The position numbers were made by a program, and so were the translations under genes. 64,000 nucleotides of DNA from JANQTF01 sp041741415 (GTDB lineage Bacteria > Bacteroidota > Bacteroidia > J057). Within the stretch, counting starts at the first letter, position 1, and the number at the start of each line of letters is the position of its first letter. The stretch covers positions 62,001 through 126,000 of the forward strand of contig JBGSKC010000036.1 of the NCBI GenBank assembly GCA_041741415.1, in the 5' to 3' direction. The notes under the pieces are model-generated. The model searched no databases. It was not told the origin of the DNA and saw only the letters and a program-made list of their open reading frames with translations. Positions 8,958-18,700 of this stretch are shown here, piece after piece.

Positions 8958-11945
8958 TTATTCGCCGGGAAAAAAGCAGAAGAAGGTAGCCCCTTCGCCC
9001 TCCCTGGCCAGCGCCCAGATCGACCCGCCATGGCGGTGCATGATTCGCTGCACATTGGCCAGGCCGATCCCCGAGCCTTCATATTCATCTTCGGAATGCA
9101 GGCGCTTAAAAACGCCAAAAATTTCCTCCTGGTAGGCCATGTCGAACCCAATGCCGTTGTCTTCGATCGTGAGCAGGGTGCCACCCTTCTGAGCCTGGGT
9201 TGTTACCTTTACCTCCAGCCGCCGGGTGGATTTTCTGTATTTCACTGCGTTCGACATCAAATTCATCAGCACCGTTTCCAGCAGCAAAGGGTCGGCGAAG
9301 ATGTCCTGACCCAGCGTGACGTCCCAGTCGATCCCGACTTGCGGGTAAGCTGTGCTGAGTACCTCGATGATGCCCGACAGCTGGTAGGCTGGATTGATCC
9401 AGATCATGTGCATGTCTTTGCGGCCCAGGCGGGAGTATTCGAGGAGGTCTTCAACGAACTGATTCATTTTTTTCGCCGATTTCCCCAGGTATTCCAGGTA
9501 CTCAACAGACTCGGCATCGAGGAGGTTGCGGGAACGCCTCACCAGGAGGCTGGAGTAGCCGCTCAGGTGCCGGAGCGGCGTTCTCAGATCGTGAGAGACA
9601 GAGTAGGCGAAAGCCTCCAGTTCTTTGTTAATCTTTTGCAGTTCCTGGGTTCTTTCCTGCACCCTGCGCTCCAGAATTGTATTTAACTGCTTGATCCTCC
9701 GCTCATTTTGAAGGTGCCGGGAAATATCCTTGCCAAAAATTGCTACACCGGTAATGGCTTCGCTGGAATCGACGATCGGGTTGAGGGCCATCTCAAAGCT
9801 TCGCACTTCGCGCGTTCGAAGCCTTGCGTGGAATTGTTCCAGCATGGATTTTCCAGCCAGGGCCTGGTCGAGAACCCTGAGTAACATGTCTGAACGGCGC
9901 ACCCGTTTTTGTGACTGAAGTAAATTCCACAGATCATCTCCGACCCGCACCTTAGCCCCGATCCATTCTTTCATCAAACGCTTGAAAGAAGTATTGAACG
10001 AAGTGAGCCTTCCCTTGAGATCAACCGCGGCAATGATGTCTTTTGTACTTTCCAGCAAAGCCTGGAGGCTGGCATCAGAAGCCTGCTGCTTTTCTTTGGC
10101 CACATGCCGATCCGAAATATCCTGAAAGGTTCCCGAGAGTTTAACGGGGGTGCCCTCCGCATCAAACTCCAGCTCGCCATAGATTTCAGGATAGCGATAC
10201 TCCCCGCTTACCACCTTGGCCCGCTGAACAAAATGCATTGGATCGCCGGTGTCCATCGTCCGCATAACGTTGGCCATCAGGAAGTCTATGTCTTCCGGCT
10301 CAAACAAGGTACTCAGGGTTTTTAACCCCTCCAGTGGTGTATTGGGATCAAGGCCAAGCACCATGTACACACTCGGCGAATACCAGGTTTTTCCAGAAAG
10401 AAGGTTCGTCGACCAACTCCCGATTCGGCCAATGGCCTGGGTGTAGTCGAGCAACTCCTGGCTTTCCCGCAGGGCCTGAGTTGATTTTACCTGATCTGTC
10501 ACATCCTGAACGGCCCCGTGAATAGAGAGCAGATGGCCGTCTACCAATTGTGATTCCAGTTGATAAAAGCAAGTTTTTAGGCCTTCCGCACCACGGTAAG
10601 TAAACTCTCCCACCACCTGGATGTTCTGGTCAGACCGAAGCATGAGGTCCCAATGGGCAATGAGGCGGCCCATGGTTTCTTCGCCAAGCAGCTGGATCCC
10701 CTGAGGAAGAAAACGCTCATGACGGTGTGGCACTGGTCCAAACATGTTGATGAACATTTTGGAAAACAGCCACTTCCCGCTGTCCGTCTCATACACAAAA
10801 GACCCGATTTTGCCCATTTCCTGGGCCTTGTCGAGTGCTTTTTCAGAATCTTTGATCAGGGCGAAAGCTTCCTCCCTGGCAAAGTAATTGCCGATGGAAA
10901 GACCAAGGTTCTGAAAGGCGGATTGTTCCCAGCTCGTCCATGTCCGGGGCTCTTCGCATTCGTCGATGCCAATAAAACCCCAGAAGCGGTCTCCGATGAG
11001 AATGGGAGCAGCCATAAATGACAAAATCCCCTGAGCTTCCATCAAGGGTCGCTCGGAGTCCGGAAGTTGAGACACCAGCCCGTGCAAACAGGTACCGGAG
11101 GCGAGTTCATCGGCCCAGCGCTCAAAGCCCATTTCGGCATAGAGGGCCATTTCAAGGATGGGATTCTCGATCTGGGAGGAAATCTGGTCACGAACGAGCT
11201 CGTACTTTTGTCCGGTAAACAACTGTCCAAAGGAATCAGTGGCGTTCTGAAAAATATACACCCGGTCGGCGGAAAACATGGTCAGGATGAGCCGAAATAT
11301 GCGGTGAATAATCTCATTGGTTGTTCCCGGACCTACTAATTCATTGGAAATCAGGGTAATGCCCTGGAACAACTGTACCTGAAGCTGCCGCTCCTGGCGC
11401 TCGCGGGTTTCCCTTTCCTGGTCGATGATCCACAACTGCAGGGCGGGCTTGCCCTGATACATAGTCGGGATTCCGGTATAAAGCACCCATTTGGTATCGC
11501 CATTGGGCAGAACGATTTGCTGGCGGTGAGGATAAGCAGCAGCACCGGATTGTTGGAAAGCCTGTTTCCTGCCTTCCATCATCTCAGCATCCTGCTGAGG
11601 GATGAAGCCCAGCACGTCTACTCCCAGCACTGATTCGACATCAGGGGCTCCGATCAGGTCGGCTGCGGCCTGGTTGGCATAAACAATTTTGTCCATGCAG
11701 TGAATAACGACCCCAACCGGAAAGCCTGGACTTCCTGCCACCTGGAAGAGGGCCTGATAATCGCTCGAAGGGCCTTGCTTGAGCTTGTCAAAGAAGACCT
11801 CTTTTTCAGTCTGGTCGCTGTGGATCAGGGTGAAATACTCCTCCTGGCTGTCAAGACCCAACTGACTGATCCTGAACTGTATCCAGCTATACAATTCCTC
11901 CTGGAAGGAAACAATGTTTTTGTAGAGGTTGTCAACCAGTTGCAT
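8958..11945 (-). CDS. Soluble multi-PAS/GAF sensor histidine kinase
   Basis: A 995-residue two-component sensor kinase without membrane segments or signal peptide, so it senses inside the cell. Predicted order: PAS about 62-175, GAF about 200-365, three further PAS/PAC modules about 370-485, 495-615 and 622-745, a short coiled coil, HisKA about 770-840 with the phosphoacceptor His785 (YSVSHDLRTPLRHLSG), and HATPase_c about 885-995 with N-box Asn899 (MNLMSNAVKYR), G1 (EDNGIGFD) and G2 (GSGIGLANV). The kinase core resembles the bacteriophytochrome-type lineage. No response regulator gene is adjacent, so it is an orphan kinase. Its signal is unknown; the PAS and GAF modules do not show a phytochrome Cys motif that I can identify. 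Confidence 0.92.
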   Translation of the reverse strand: MQLVDNLYKNIVSFQEELYSWIQFRISQLGLDSQEEYFTLIHSDQTEKEVFFDKLKQGPSSDYQALFQVAGSPGFPVGVVIHCMDKIVYANQAAADLIGAPDVESVLGVDVLGFIPQQDAEMMEGRKQAFQQSGAAAYPHRQQIVLPNGDTKWVLYTGIPTMYQGKPALQLWIIDQERETRERQERQLQVQLFQGITLISNELVGPGTTNEIIHRIFRLILTMFSADRVYIFQNATDSFGQLFTGQKYELVRDQISSQIENPILEMALYAEMGFERWADELASGTCLHGLVSQLPDSERPLMEAQGILSFMAAPILIGDRFWGFIGIDECEEPRTWTSWEQSAFQNLGLSIGNYFAREEAFALIKDSEKALDKAQEMGKIGSFVYETDSGKWLFSKMFINMFGPVPHRHERFLPQGIQLLGEETMGRLIAHWDLMLRSDQNIQVVGEFTYRGAEGLKTCFYQLESQLVDGHLLSIHGAVQDVTDQVKSTQALRESQELLDYTQAIGRIGSWSTNLLSGKTWYSPSVYMVLGLDPNTPLEGLKTLSTLFEPEDIDFLMANVMRTMDTGDPMHFVQRAKVVSGEYRYPEIYGELEFDAEGTPVKLSGTFQDISDRHVAKEKQQASDASLQALLESTKDIIAAVDLKGRLTSFNTSFKRLMKEWIGAKVRVGDDLWNLLQSQKRVRRSDMLLRVLDQALAGKSMLEQFHARLRTREVRSFEMALNPIVDSSEAITGVAIFGKDISRHLQNERRIKQLNTILERRVQERTQELQKINKELEAFAYSVSHDLRTPLRHLSGYSSLLVRRSRNLLDAESVEYLEYLGKSAKKMNQFVEDLLEYSRLGRKDMHMIWINPAYQLSGIIEVLSTAYPQVGIDWDVTLGQDIFADPLLLETVLMNLMSNAVKYRKSTRRLEVKVTTQAQKGGTLLTIEDNGIGFDMAYQEEIFGVFKRLHSEDEYEGSGIGLANVQRIMHRHGGSIWALAREGEGATFFCFFPGE

Positions 11946-12140
11946 AGCAGGAAGAGGTCAGATGCGGGCAAAGAGCGGATCTTTCGACAGAGTGAGAACT
12001 CGTTTGGGCAGATGCACGCGTGTTGCCTCCAGTAGAGGGAAACCGATAGAAAAACAGCAGGCAACAATTGCACCAAAAAGCAAAGCTGACCCAGATTGTG
12101 GGGGAAAGGGCGTCTTTTCCGAAAATAGGGAAGGGGGGGA

Positions 12141-12169
12141 TAAAAAAAATCCCCAGAAAAATCTGGGGA
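12141..12169 (-). terminator. Intrinsic terminator of tRNA-like RNA 1
   Basis: On the minus strand a CCCCAGA-TTTT-TCTGGGG hairpin is followed by eight T residues. It lies 31 bp beyond the tRNA-like element and has a near copy behind element 2. Confidence 0.8.
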
Positions 12170-12200
12170 CCGATGTAAAGGACTACTACTACTCGCGAAG

Positions 12201-12326
12201 CTGCAGGAGAAGGGGTCGAACCTTCATGAGGTGGTTAGGCTCCCTCCAACAAGTTGGAGGGAGCTTTATCCCAAACCCTCGCCCCCGAGACCAAAGGGTG
12301 TGGCTTCCAATTTCACCATCCTGCAG
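12201..12326 (-). ncRNA. tRNA-like RNA 1 (expanded cloverleaf)
   Basis: Read on the minus strand this 126-nt stretch can fold as a cloverleaf. The acceptor helix CTGCAGGA/TCCTGCAG is 8 perfect pairs. The D-arm-like TGGT/GCCA has a loop containing TTGG, an anticodon-stem-like ACCCT/AGGGT has an oversized 15-nt loop, and a very long variable-arm-like hairpin has 11 pairs (GCTCCCTCCAA/TTGGAGGGAGC). The T arm GAAGG-TTCGACC-CCTTC is canonical. No ordinary anticodon can be assigned and no CCA is encoded. It has a good upstream promoter (12371-12401) and a terminator, so it is probably transcribed as a ~220-nt RNA. It is not a tRNA I can name; a tRNA mimic, allo-tRNA or decayed tRNA are all possible. 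Confidence 0.5.
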
Positions 12327-12370
12327 TATGTTTTTCCTTGCGGAAATAAGAACGTTTGCTTTTGATGATG

Positions 12371-12401
12371 TAAACATATGGGACTTTCGAAAGATAACAA
12401 A
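12371..12401 (-). promoter_or_regulatory. Promoter of tRNA-like RNA 1
   Basis: On the minus strand TTTG (12401-12398) is followed after exactly 19 bp by TATGTTTA (12378-12371), one base from the TAnnTTTG -7 consensus. The element ends about 45 bp before the 5' side of the acceptor helix, and no coding start lies downstream. Confidence 0.6.
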
Positions 12402-12499
12402 GAATTAATTTGGAATTTTTTAAAAATTGACTGGGTTTTATATTAATTCAATCGATGAAATGCATACCGGCAACGATATCGGCGAGGCTGAGGGAGGAT

Positions 12500-12529
12500 A
12501 AAAAAAATCCCCGACTTGTGAGCCGGGGA
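12500..12529 (-). terminator. Intrinsic terminator of tRNA-like RNA 2
   Basis: Minus-strand hairpin CCCCGGCT-CACA-AGTCGGGG (one wobble) is followed by a run of eight T residues. The sequence around it (CGGTCCCC … GGGGATTTTTTTTATCC) is shared with the terminator at 12141-12169. Confidence 0.75.
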
Positions 12530-12562
12530 CCGATAAAAAGGACTACTACTACTACTCGCGAG

Positions 12563-12658
12563 CTACAGGGGAAGGATTCGAACCTTGCCAGACTGAAAAA
12601 GGAAGATCTTTTCAGCTCCTGGAAATTTCCTGCACGGCTGCAAGAAGCTTTTCTGTAG
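12563..12658 (-). ncRNA. tRNA-like RNA 2 (paralogue of RNA 1, diverged)
   Basis: A 96-nt minus-strand element with a closing helix CTACAG/CTGTAG, a T-arm-like AAGG-TTCGAAT-CCTT (with one mismatch at its base), and a variable-arm-like hairpin CTGAAAA/TTTTCAG. The D and anticodon regions are not recognisable. Its 3' part and the following GCTCGCGAGTAGTAGTAGTC and terminator are shared with RNA 1, so the two arose by duplication. The closing helix differs from RNA 1 by a compensatory change (G:C to A:T), which argues for selection on the fold. I see no convincing promoter of its own; a decayed copy is possible. Confidence 0.4.
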
Positions 12659-12659
12659 G

Positions 12660-13389
12660 ATAACAACCGAGACCATTTGCCCGATTACCTTTCACAAAGG
12701 AAGGGGCTTATTTTTAATTATCCAAATCCGGCAGAGATTTTTTATAAAAATTATTAATTTGATAACAATAGACCCTTGCTGCGACACTCATGGCATTTTT
12801 TATGAACAAAAACGGGCCTGGCGCGAATTTTTAACTTCATTTAATCCAAAAACAGAAAATTGCCGCAGAATTATTTCTAGGAAGCTAAAAATAAATTTGA
12901 TTTCCTGGCGGTCAATGCTTTTCCAGACATTACCCCTTAGGAAGCCTCAACTGCCTGCTATCGCCTTATCATGTATTCAGGTTGTCAAACTGGCTTTTTG
13001 TAAAGCTTAGGGTCCTCCAACAATTTTCACCTGTCACTTGTAACAACAACTGTAAGAAGAAGACGACCGACATACGCCAATTTCATTCCAACGTTCCTGT
13101 TTTTCTCCTTTTTTCTGGAAATTCTTTGCCAGGTCCCCTGCACTCCCCGCCCCGGAACCTGCAGCTGGATGCGATGTTTGCTACTCCCCTACCCCCCTGT
13201 GCAAGTTTCTTAATGAATCCTTCCTCTATTGTTCGTCCTGTTTGCAGATCTTGCCGGTAACTGGCTCAGGCTCCGCGCAATTCGTCAAACATACAGCTTG
13301 TCAAAAAATTCCAACCGTTGAGACGCGACCCTCTGTTTTCGGAAAGATTTTTGCACTGATTTGGCTACCCAAACGAACAGCTCTACAAC
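12660..13389. other. Gene-free region, AT-rich
   Basis: About 730 bp between tRNA-like RNA 2 and the delta-60 gene. Short open frames on both strands lack signal peptides, conserved motifs and plausible starts. It is AT-rich in the first half and presumably carries the promoter of the gene at 13390. I see no repeat or RNA fold that stands out. Confidence 0.5.
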
Positions 13390-14952
13390 ATGAATGGCTT
13401 CCGATCCCCCCACCTCCTGGCCCTTCTGGCTGGCTTCTGTCTCCTGCCGGAGGCAGCGGGGCAAATGGTTGGTCAGCCCGACGCGCAGTTTGGCCAGGCT
13501 GGCAAAGTATTGCTCCCCGTTTTTGAGCAAAGCTCTGCTCCTCTGGTGCTGGAGCCCGCCCCCGATGGTGGCTTTCTCACTGCTCAATCCCAAACCCATC
13601 AGGAGTTGCCTTTGGCTGAGGTCCGGCGCTTCGGCCCCGACGGTCAGCCTCATCTCTCTTTCTCCTCGGAAGGGGTGCGCTCCATCCAACTGGAAGGTGC
13701 CATCCACGACATGGCCATCGGCCCGGATAGCACCATTTATCTCTGTGGCTACGTGCAGAGGGGCCGCAACCGCGACGTTTGGGCCATGCGCCTCCTGCCC
13801 GACGGCAGAACCGATCCCAGCTTCGGCAATCAGGGGGTTTCCACTTTTTCCATTGGTGAACAAACCGTGGCCACCCGCATTCATGTGTTTCCTTCCGGTG
13901 CCTGCCTCCTTGCAGGTACCCGCTTTGAGCCCCAGGACCTCGACCGCGACATCGTTCTGCTCAAGCTTGGCCCCGATGGAAAGGAAGACGTAGCTTTCGG
14001 CCGGAAAGGTCATATTTTCCTGGATATCAGCCAGGAGGACAAGGTATCTGCCATGGTGCTGAGGCCCGATGGCCGAATTTTGCTCGGTGCAACCACCCGA
14101 CCGGGGCGCTTGTCGCGCTTCACAGTGATTCGACTGCTTCCCAATGGCATGAAAGATCCAGCTTTCGGAGAAGAAGGCGTGGTGCAACTACCCATCGGGA
14201 TGGAGCAATCCTTTCTCGAAGACATGGCCCTGCTTCCGGATGCCAGTATCCTCGTAGGCGGAAACGCCAAAATGAACCCTCAGGATCCGGGCTTCGATCT
14301 GGTTTTGGCCAGACTTCTGCCTGAAGGTCAATGGGATCCAAGGTTCGGAAATAACGGCACCGCAGTGTTTGACCTTGGTGGCGCAGATTATTTTGGCCAG
14401 ATGCAGGTGCAGGAAGATCACATGGTGCTGATTGGCGGATTTTCGGGAACTGATATCCATGTTCGCCGAATGAACCTTCAGGGCCAGCTCGACCCCACAT
14501 ATGGAAAGCAAGGGGCTAGTCGCCTGGAAGGGTCGAGTCGTTTTCGCGCCGTTCAACTCAGCCTCAATGCCGAAGGCCACCTTCTGGTCGGTTCCACCAC
14601 CCAGGAGGAAGCTCAGGTAAGTAAACTCTTTGGCAATCCGCACCTGCCGGGACTGGACAAGGTCATGTCGTTTGGCTGGGAGCCTGTGGACCAGCCCGGA
14701 ATCAGTTATGCGGGCATAGACCTCGGTGGAAATCTTCGGGCCGACACCTGGGTTGGCGGGCCAATGTACCCTGAAATCCCCCTGCCTTCGGGCCAGGGCC
14801 CACAAAGCACCGAACCCGTTCCCCCTTTCATTCGCTTTTTTGCCCATCTTTCCCTTGATGAACAACATCGATACACTTTCGTGTGGGATTCGGAGGGCCA
14901 TGCCCATTGGTACTGGAATGGGAGCTTCCGGAGCAGCTGGGAGTCGAAGTGA
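13390..14952 (+). CDS. Secreted delta-60 repeat protein
   Basis: A 520-residue protein with a signal peptide (residues 1-24, ending EAAGQ). At least five repeats follow with the delta-60 signature, in which a strand such as RLLPDGRTDPSFGNQGV is followed by a hydrophobic strand and a glycine turn (DPSFGNQG, DVAFGRKG, DPAFGEEG, DPRFGNNG, DPTYGKQG). Such repeats probably form a beta-propeller-like or solenoid fold on secreted proteins of Bacteroidota and myxobacteria; the biochemical role is not known. The C-terminal ~100 residues are unrelated to the repeats and end without a clear T9SS domain (…YWNGSFRSSWESK). It stands alone and is followed directly by repeat island B. Confidence 0.85.
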   Translation: MNGFRSPHLLALLAGFCLLPEAAGQMVGQPDAQFGQAGKVLLPVFEQSSAPLVLEPAPDGGFLTAQSQTHQELPLAEVRRFGPDGQPHLSFSSEGVRSIQLEGAIHDMAIGPDSTIYLCGYVQRGRNRDVWAMRLLPDGRTDPSFGNQGVSTFSIGEQTVATRIHVFPSGACLLAGTRFEPQDLDRDIVLLKLGPDGKEDVAFGRKGHIFLDISQEDKVSAMVLRPDGRILLGATTRPGRLSRFTVIRLLPNGMKDPAFGEEGVVQLPIGMEQSFLEDMALLPDASILVGGNAKMNPQDPGFDLVLARLLPEGQWDPRFGNNGTAVFDLGGADYFGQMQVQEDHMVLIGGFSGTDIHVRRMNLQGQLDPTYGKQGASRLEGSSRFRAVQLSLNAEGHLLVGSTTQEEAQVSKLFGNPHLPGLDKVMSFGWEPVDQPGISYAGIDLGGNLRADTWVGGPMYPEIPLPSGQGPQSTEPVPPFIRFFAHLSLDEQHRYTFVWDSEGHAHWYWNGSFRSSWESK

Positions 14953-14994
14953 GCCAGAAGTCGGAGGTCGGAGGTCAGAAGTCAGATTGGAAGG

Positions 14995-15127
14995 GTCATG
15001 GTTCGGCGACGGGCCTGGAGGCCCTGCTCACCATGACAGTGGGAGGTATCGCCTGCGTCGCGTCATCCTGAGAAGGCCTTCAGGCCTTCGCCGAAGGAGG
15101 GCTCCGGGTTGTTATGGTTCGGCGACG
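14995..15127. repeat. 133-bp direct repeat, copy 1
   Basis: It runs from GTCATGGTTCGGCGACGGGC to TATGGTTCGGCGACG. It is nearly identical over its full length to copy 2 at 15193-15325, with only a few substitutions, so the duplication is recent or homogenised. Confidence 0.85.
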
Positions 15128-15192
15128 GGGCAATTCGAGAAGTGAGAAGTCGGAGGTCAGAAGTCGGACTGGAACGGTCATGGTTCGGCCTT

Positions 15193-15325
15193 GTCATGGT
15201 TCGGCGACGGGCCTGGAGGCCCTGCTCACCATGACAGTGGGAGGTATCGCCTGCATCGCGTCATCTTGAGAAGGCCTTCAGGCCGTCGCCGAAGGAGGGC
15301 TCCGGGTTGTTATGGTTCGGCGACG
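15193..15325. repeat. 133-bp direct repeat, copy 2
   Basis: Second copy of the unit at 14995-15127, same length and orientation, with 65 bp between the copies. Confidence 0.85.
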
Positions 15326-15727
15326 CTCTTTCGGTCTCTGGGCCAGTCGAAGGGCCGAAAGAGCGGCGAAAAGGCCCAGGTGGAACCCGCCCCCAGCGGG
15401 GTCGAATCTTTGTAGCAGTGCAGTATCCCTTTTTTATTTCAACATGCGACCGCTGAGCGGTCGCAGAAAGCTTCTTTCTGGAAAGTACGCCTGGCTACAG
15501 AGCTTGGCCCATTGCTGCCCGGAACATCCCTCCCCGGAGGAACCAGCGGCCGGTTCCTGCCCACAGGCGAAGCCCTCCAGTCCCGCCCTCCCGCTTCCCG
15601 ACGTCCCACTTCTCAAAAACCAGAAGCGAGACCAAAGCCGTCTCCGACTCTGGTCTCGCTTCTCTCAGCAAAGTGGTCTGACTTCTCTCAGCACAGCGGT
15701 CTGACTTCTCTCAGCGCAGCGGTCTGA

Positions 15728-18700
15728 TCAAGGCAGTTTCACAAACACCTTCGTGTCAATGACTTCGCCGGAGCCAGCGTTGCGCAGGGTGAAGAAGTAC
15801 ATGCCTGGCGACAGGGTGTTCAACCCGATCACGAGCTTGTTCTGGCCTTCGACAAACTGATAGCTCTGCTTGAGGACTGGCTTGCCAAACACGTCGTTGA
15901 TATCCACCTCGATCATGACATTCTGGGTGAGCAAAGCCCAGATCTGGATCGGCTGGTTGCCAGTGAGCGGGTTGGGATAGATCACCCAGTTTTCCACCAC
16001 TTTAGGAGCCGACAGATCCACCTTTTGGTCGAGGATCGCCAGCAGGCTGCCGTCCACGCCATAGGCTTCGAGGCGGTACCAGCTCACACCCGTGAGGGGT
16101 GTAAAGTCGATCTCGTCGTAGCTGGTCGGAGTGTTGCTTGTTCCCACTGCCGTTACGTCGGTCAGGCTCTGGAAGAAAGTCGAGTCGCTGGAGCGGGAGA
16201 TGCGGTAGGTGGCCACCATGGTTTCGGTTTGGGCACTCCACTGCAAAATCACTGCGCCCTGGTCAGGAATTGCTTCAAAAGCCAGGCCAGTCAGATCAGG
16301 CTGCACGGAAGGCTTCACAGTCACGGTAACGGTGAAAGAAGTGGCGCTCATCCCGCTGTTGTCGTAGGCAACGGCACGCAGGGCATGGGTGCCGGGGGCC
16401 ATGTTGTTCCACTTCACCTCGTAGGGCTTGGACTGGTCGGAACCGATCATCACGTTTCCAACAAACACTTCCACTTTTGTGATGCTGCCGTCGGGGTCGG
16501 TGGCGTCCACCAGGATGTCAGTGCTGGCACCCTCGGTGAGCTCGGTTCCCGACACTGGGCTAATGATGCTCACATTCGGTGCCACAGGCGCTCCTCCGGT
16601 CACGGTGAAGGTGATGATGGACGTGTCGCTGAAGGCGTCGTTGTCGAAGGCAATGGCCATGAGCACATAGGTGCCGGGTTGCACGTTCTGGATTTCGCCG
16701 GTGTAGGGAGCGACCTTCTCGGTGCGCCACTTCACGCCGTTGGTGAAGAATTCCACGCGGTTGATGCTGCCATTGGCGTCGGTGGCTGTTGCCTCCACGG
16801 CTACGTCGTCGCCAGGATTGAACACAGCGCCATCAAGTGGCTCAATGATCTGAACATCGGGTCCGCTGCCAGTCGTGGAACCGCCGGTTACTGTGTACTG
16901 CACGATAGAGCTGTCTTTGTTGCCCTGGTTGTCAGTTCCAACGGCCATCAACGTGTAGGTACCTGGCTGCACATTTTTCAGTGTGGCACGGTAGGCCGCC
17001 ACTTTTTGGGTCGCGAATTTATTGCCGTTTAGGAAGAATTCCACCTGGGCAATGGTGCCATCGGAGTCGGTGGCGGTAGCTTCCACATTCACGGTGCTGC
17101 CTTTAGCAAAGGTCGCCCCGTTCAGCGGTTTAATGAGTTCAACCACGGGCTTGCCGGAGGTTCCACCACCGCCGTTGGCTGTTACCACGATCGACACTTG
17201 TGCAGAGTTGGCGCTGCCTCCCTGATTGTCGGTAGCAACGGCCCGCAGCAAATGGGTGCCTGCAGTGGCATTGGACCAGGTAGCAGCAAAAGGAGCTGTC
17301 TGGTCGGTGCCAATGAGCAGGTTGCCAGCATAGAATTCAACCTTCACAACGCTGCCGTCGGTATCGCTGGCAGAGGCGGTGATGCTGATGGGGCTTCCCG
17401 CAACAAAGCTCGCATTGGCGGCCGGGCTGGTGATGGCCACGCTTGGGAGTTTGTTCTGGCCAGCGACCGTTACATTCACCACAGCAGAACTGGCAGAGAG
17501 GTTGCTGTTATCTACAGCCACAGCTTTGATCTGGTAGCTGCCCGCAACCGGGCTTGTCCACAAGAAGGAGTAAGGAGCAGAAGCATCAGTGGCCAACAGG
17601 TTTGTTCCTTCCCAGAATTCCACCTTTACCACACTTCCATCCTGGTCACTTGCGGTAGCACTGATCTGGATATTGTTTCCGAGGGGAAACTGGGTATTGT
17701 TGGCAGGCGAGGTGAGGGTAACAACGGGCGGCTTTGGCGCAGTTGCCGTGAGCACCGTGATGGTAGCCACGCTGCTGGTGCTGCTCAGACCGCTGTTGTC
17801 GGTGGCCCGTGCCGAAATGTTGTAGGTAGCCGCTCCGCCCGGTGTCCAATTGATGGAATAGGGGGCGGTGTTGTCAGTTCCGATCACGGTGATCCCGTTG
17901 AGGAGAAAATCCACTTTGGCCACGGTGCCGTCAGCATCAGAAGCGTTGGCGCTCAGGGTGATAGCCGTTCCCAACTGGAAGGAAGTTCCATTGGTTGGAG
18001 CTGTAAGGCTCACCTGGGGAGCCACAGCCACGCTGCCTCCGCCACCCTGGCAAAGGGTTTCGCCGAGGGCTGCATTTGTGGCAGTGGCCTGATTCACAGA
18101 GCTGTGGAACATCACCAACCTGTCGATGCCATGGCCTTTGGAGCGGGCAGAGACCTGAATGGTATACACGCCAGGGGTATCGAAGCTGGCGAAGACTTCA
18201 TATGGGTTGCCGTCGTTGGTGCGGGTTTGCCAGCTCCAGATGTTGATTTCGCTCACGTAGATTTTGAACCAGCCGTCGGCACCGGCACCGGCAGGATTAG
18301 GCGTTTTACCGCTTCCTTTTGGCCAGAGCTTGGCGCCGCCTTTTTCAGCCCAGAAATCCGAGGCATCGGGGATCCGCAGCCAGTTATCGTTAAAATCGGA
18401 GGTGCTGGTTCCCATCGCAATCCGGTTGCGCCACACAAATTTGTAAGTACCCGGTGTAGTGATCTGGACTTTGTATTCCAGCAGGCCGTTGCCTGGAGCA
18501 TTGAAATAGTCAGCACCGTTCCACACATAATAGCCTGAGCCGGTATAGCCGGGAATGGCTGTTTCGAGGGTCCAGCTTCCTACGGGGGTAGCTGATTCTG
18601 CTTCAATGATCACCATGCCGTTTTGCTCGGCAAATGGAGCCGGACAACCTGCGCCACCGCCGCCAGTGCCACCACCGCCTGTGCCGGAGGGGTTCACCAC

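Larger units (their letters stand above)
14953..15727. repeat. Intergenic repeat island B
   Basis: A 775-bp gene-free stretch built from short repeated units: GAAGTCGGAGGTCAGAAGTC near 14960-14985 and 15140-15170, two copies of a 133-bp unit (14995-15127 and 15193-15325), and a 24-bp tandem array at the right end (GGTCTGACTTCTCTCAGC, about 15650-15727). Reverse complements of these units form island A (7913-8220). Internal inverted repeats such as GGGCCTGGAGGCCC and GAAGGCCTTCAGGCCTTCGCC suggest folded transcripts or transposase-recognised ends. Short open frames inside it are repeat artefacts. Confidence 0.75.

Noticed and set aside
8891..9184. N-terminal extension of the membrane protein gene up to 9184
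   Set aside because: It would overlap the end of the histidine kinase in another frame and encodes Ser/Cys/Arg-rich sequence without helices; the start at 8890 fits better.
12201..12326. Ordinary tRNA gene
   Set aside because: The T arm and acceptor are convincing, but the anticodon loop would be about 15 nt and no standard anticodon can be read; it is reported as tRNA-like only.
12201..12326. tmRNA
   Set aside because: The unit is far too short, and no tag-peptide frame or tmRNA-type 5' half is present between promoter and terminator.
14995..15325. CRISPR array
   Set aside because: Only two long copies (133 bp) with a 65-bp spacer, no short regular repeat and no cas gene nearby.
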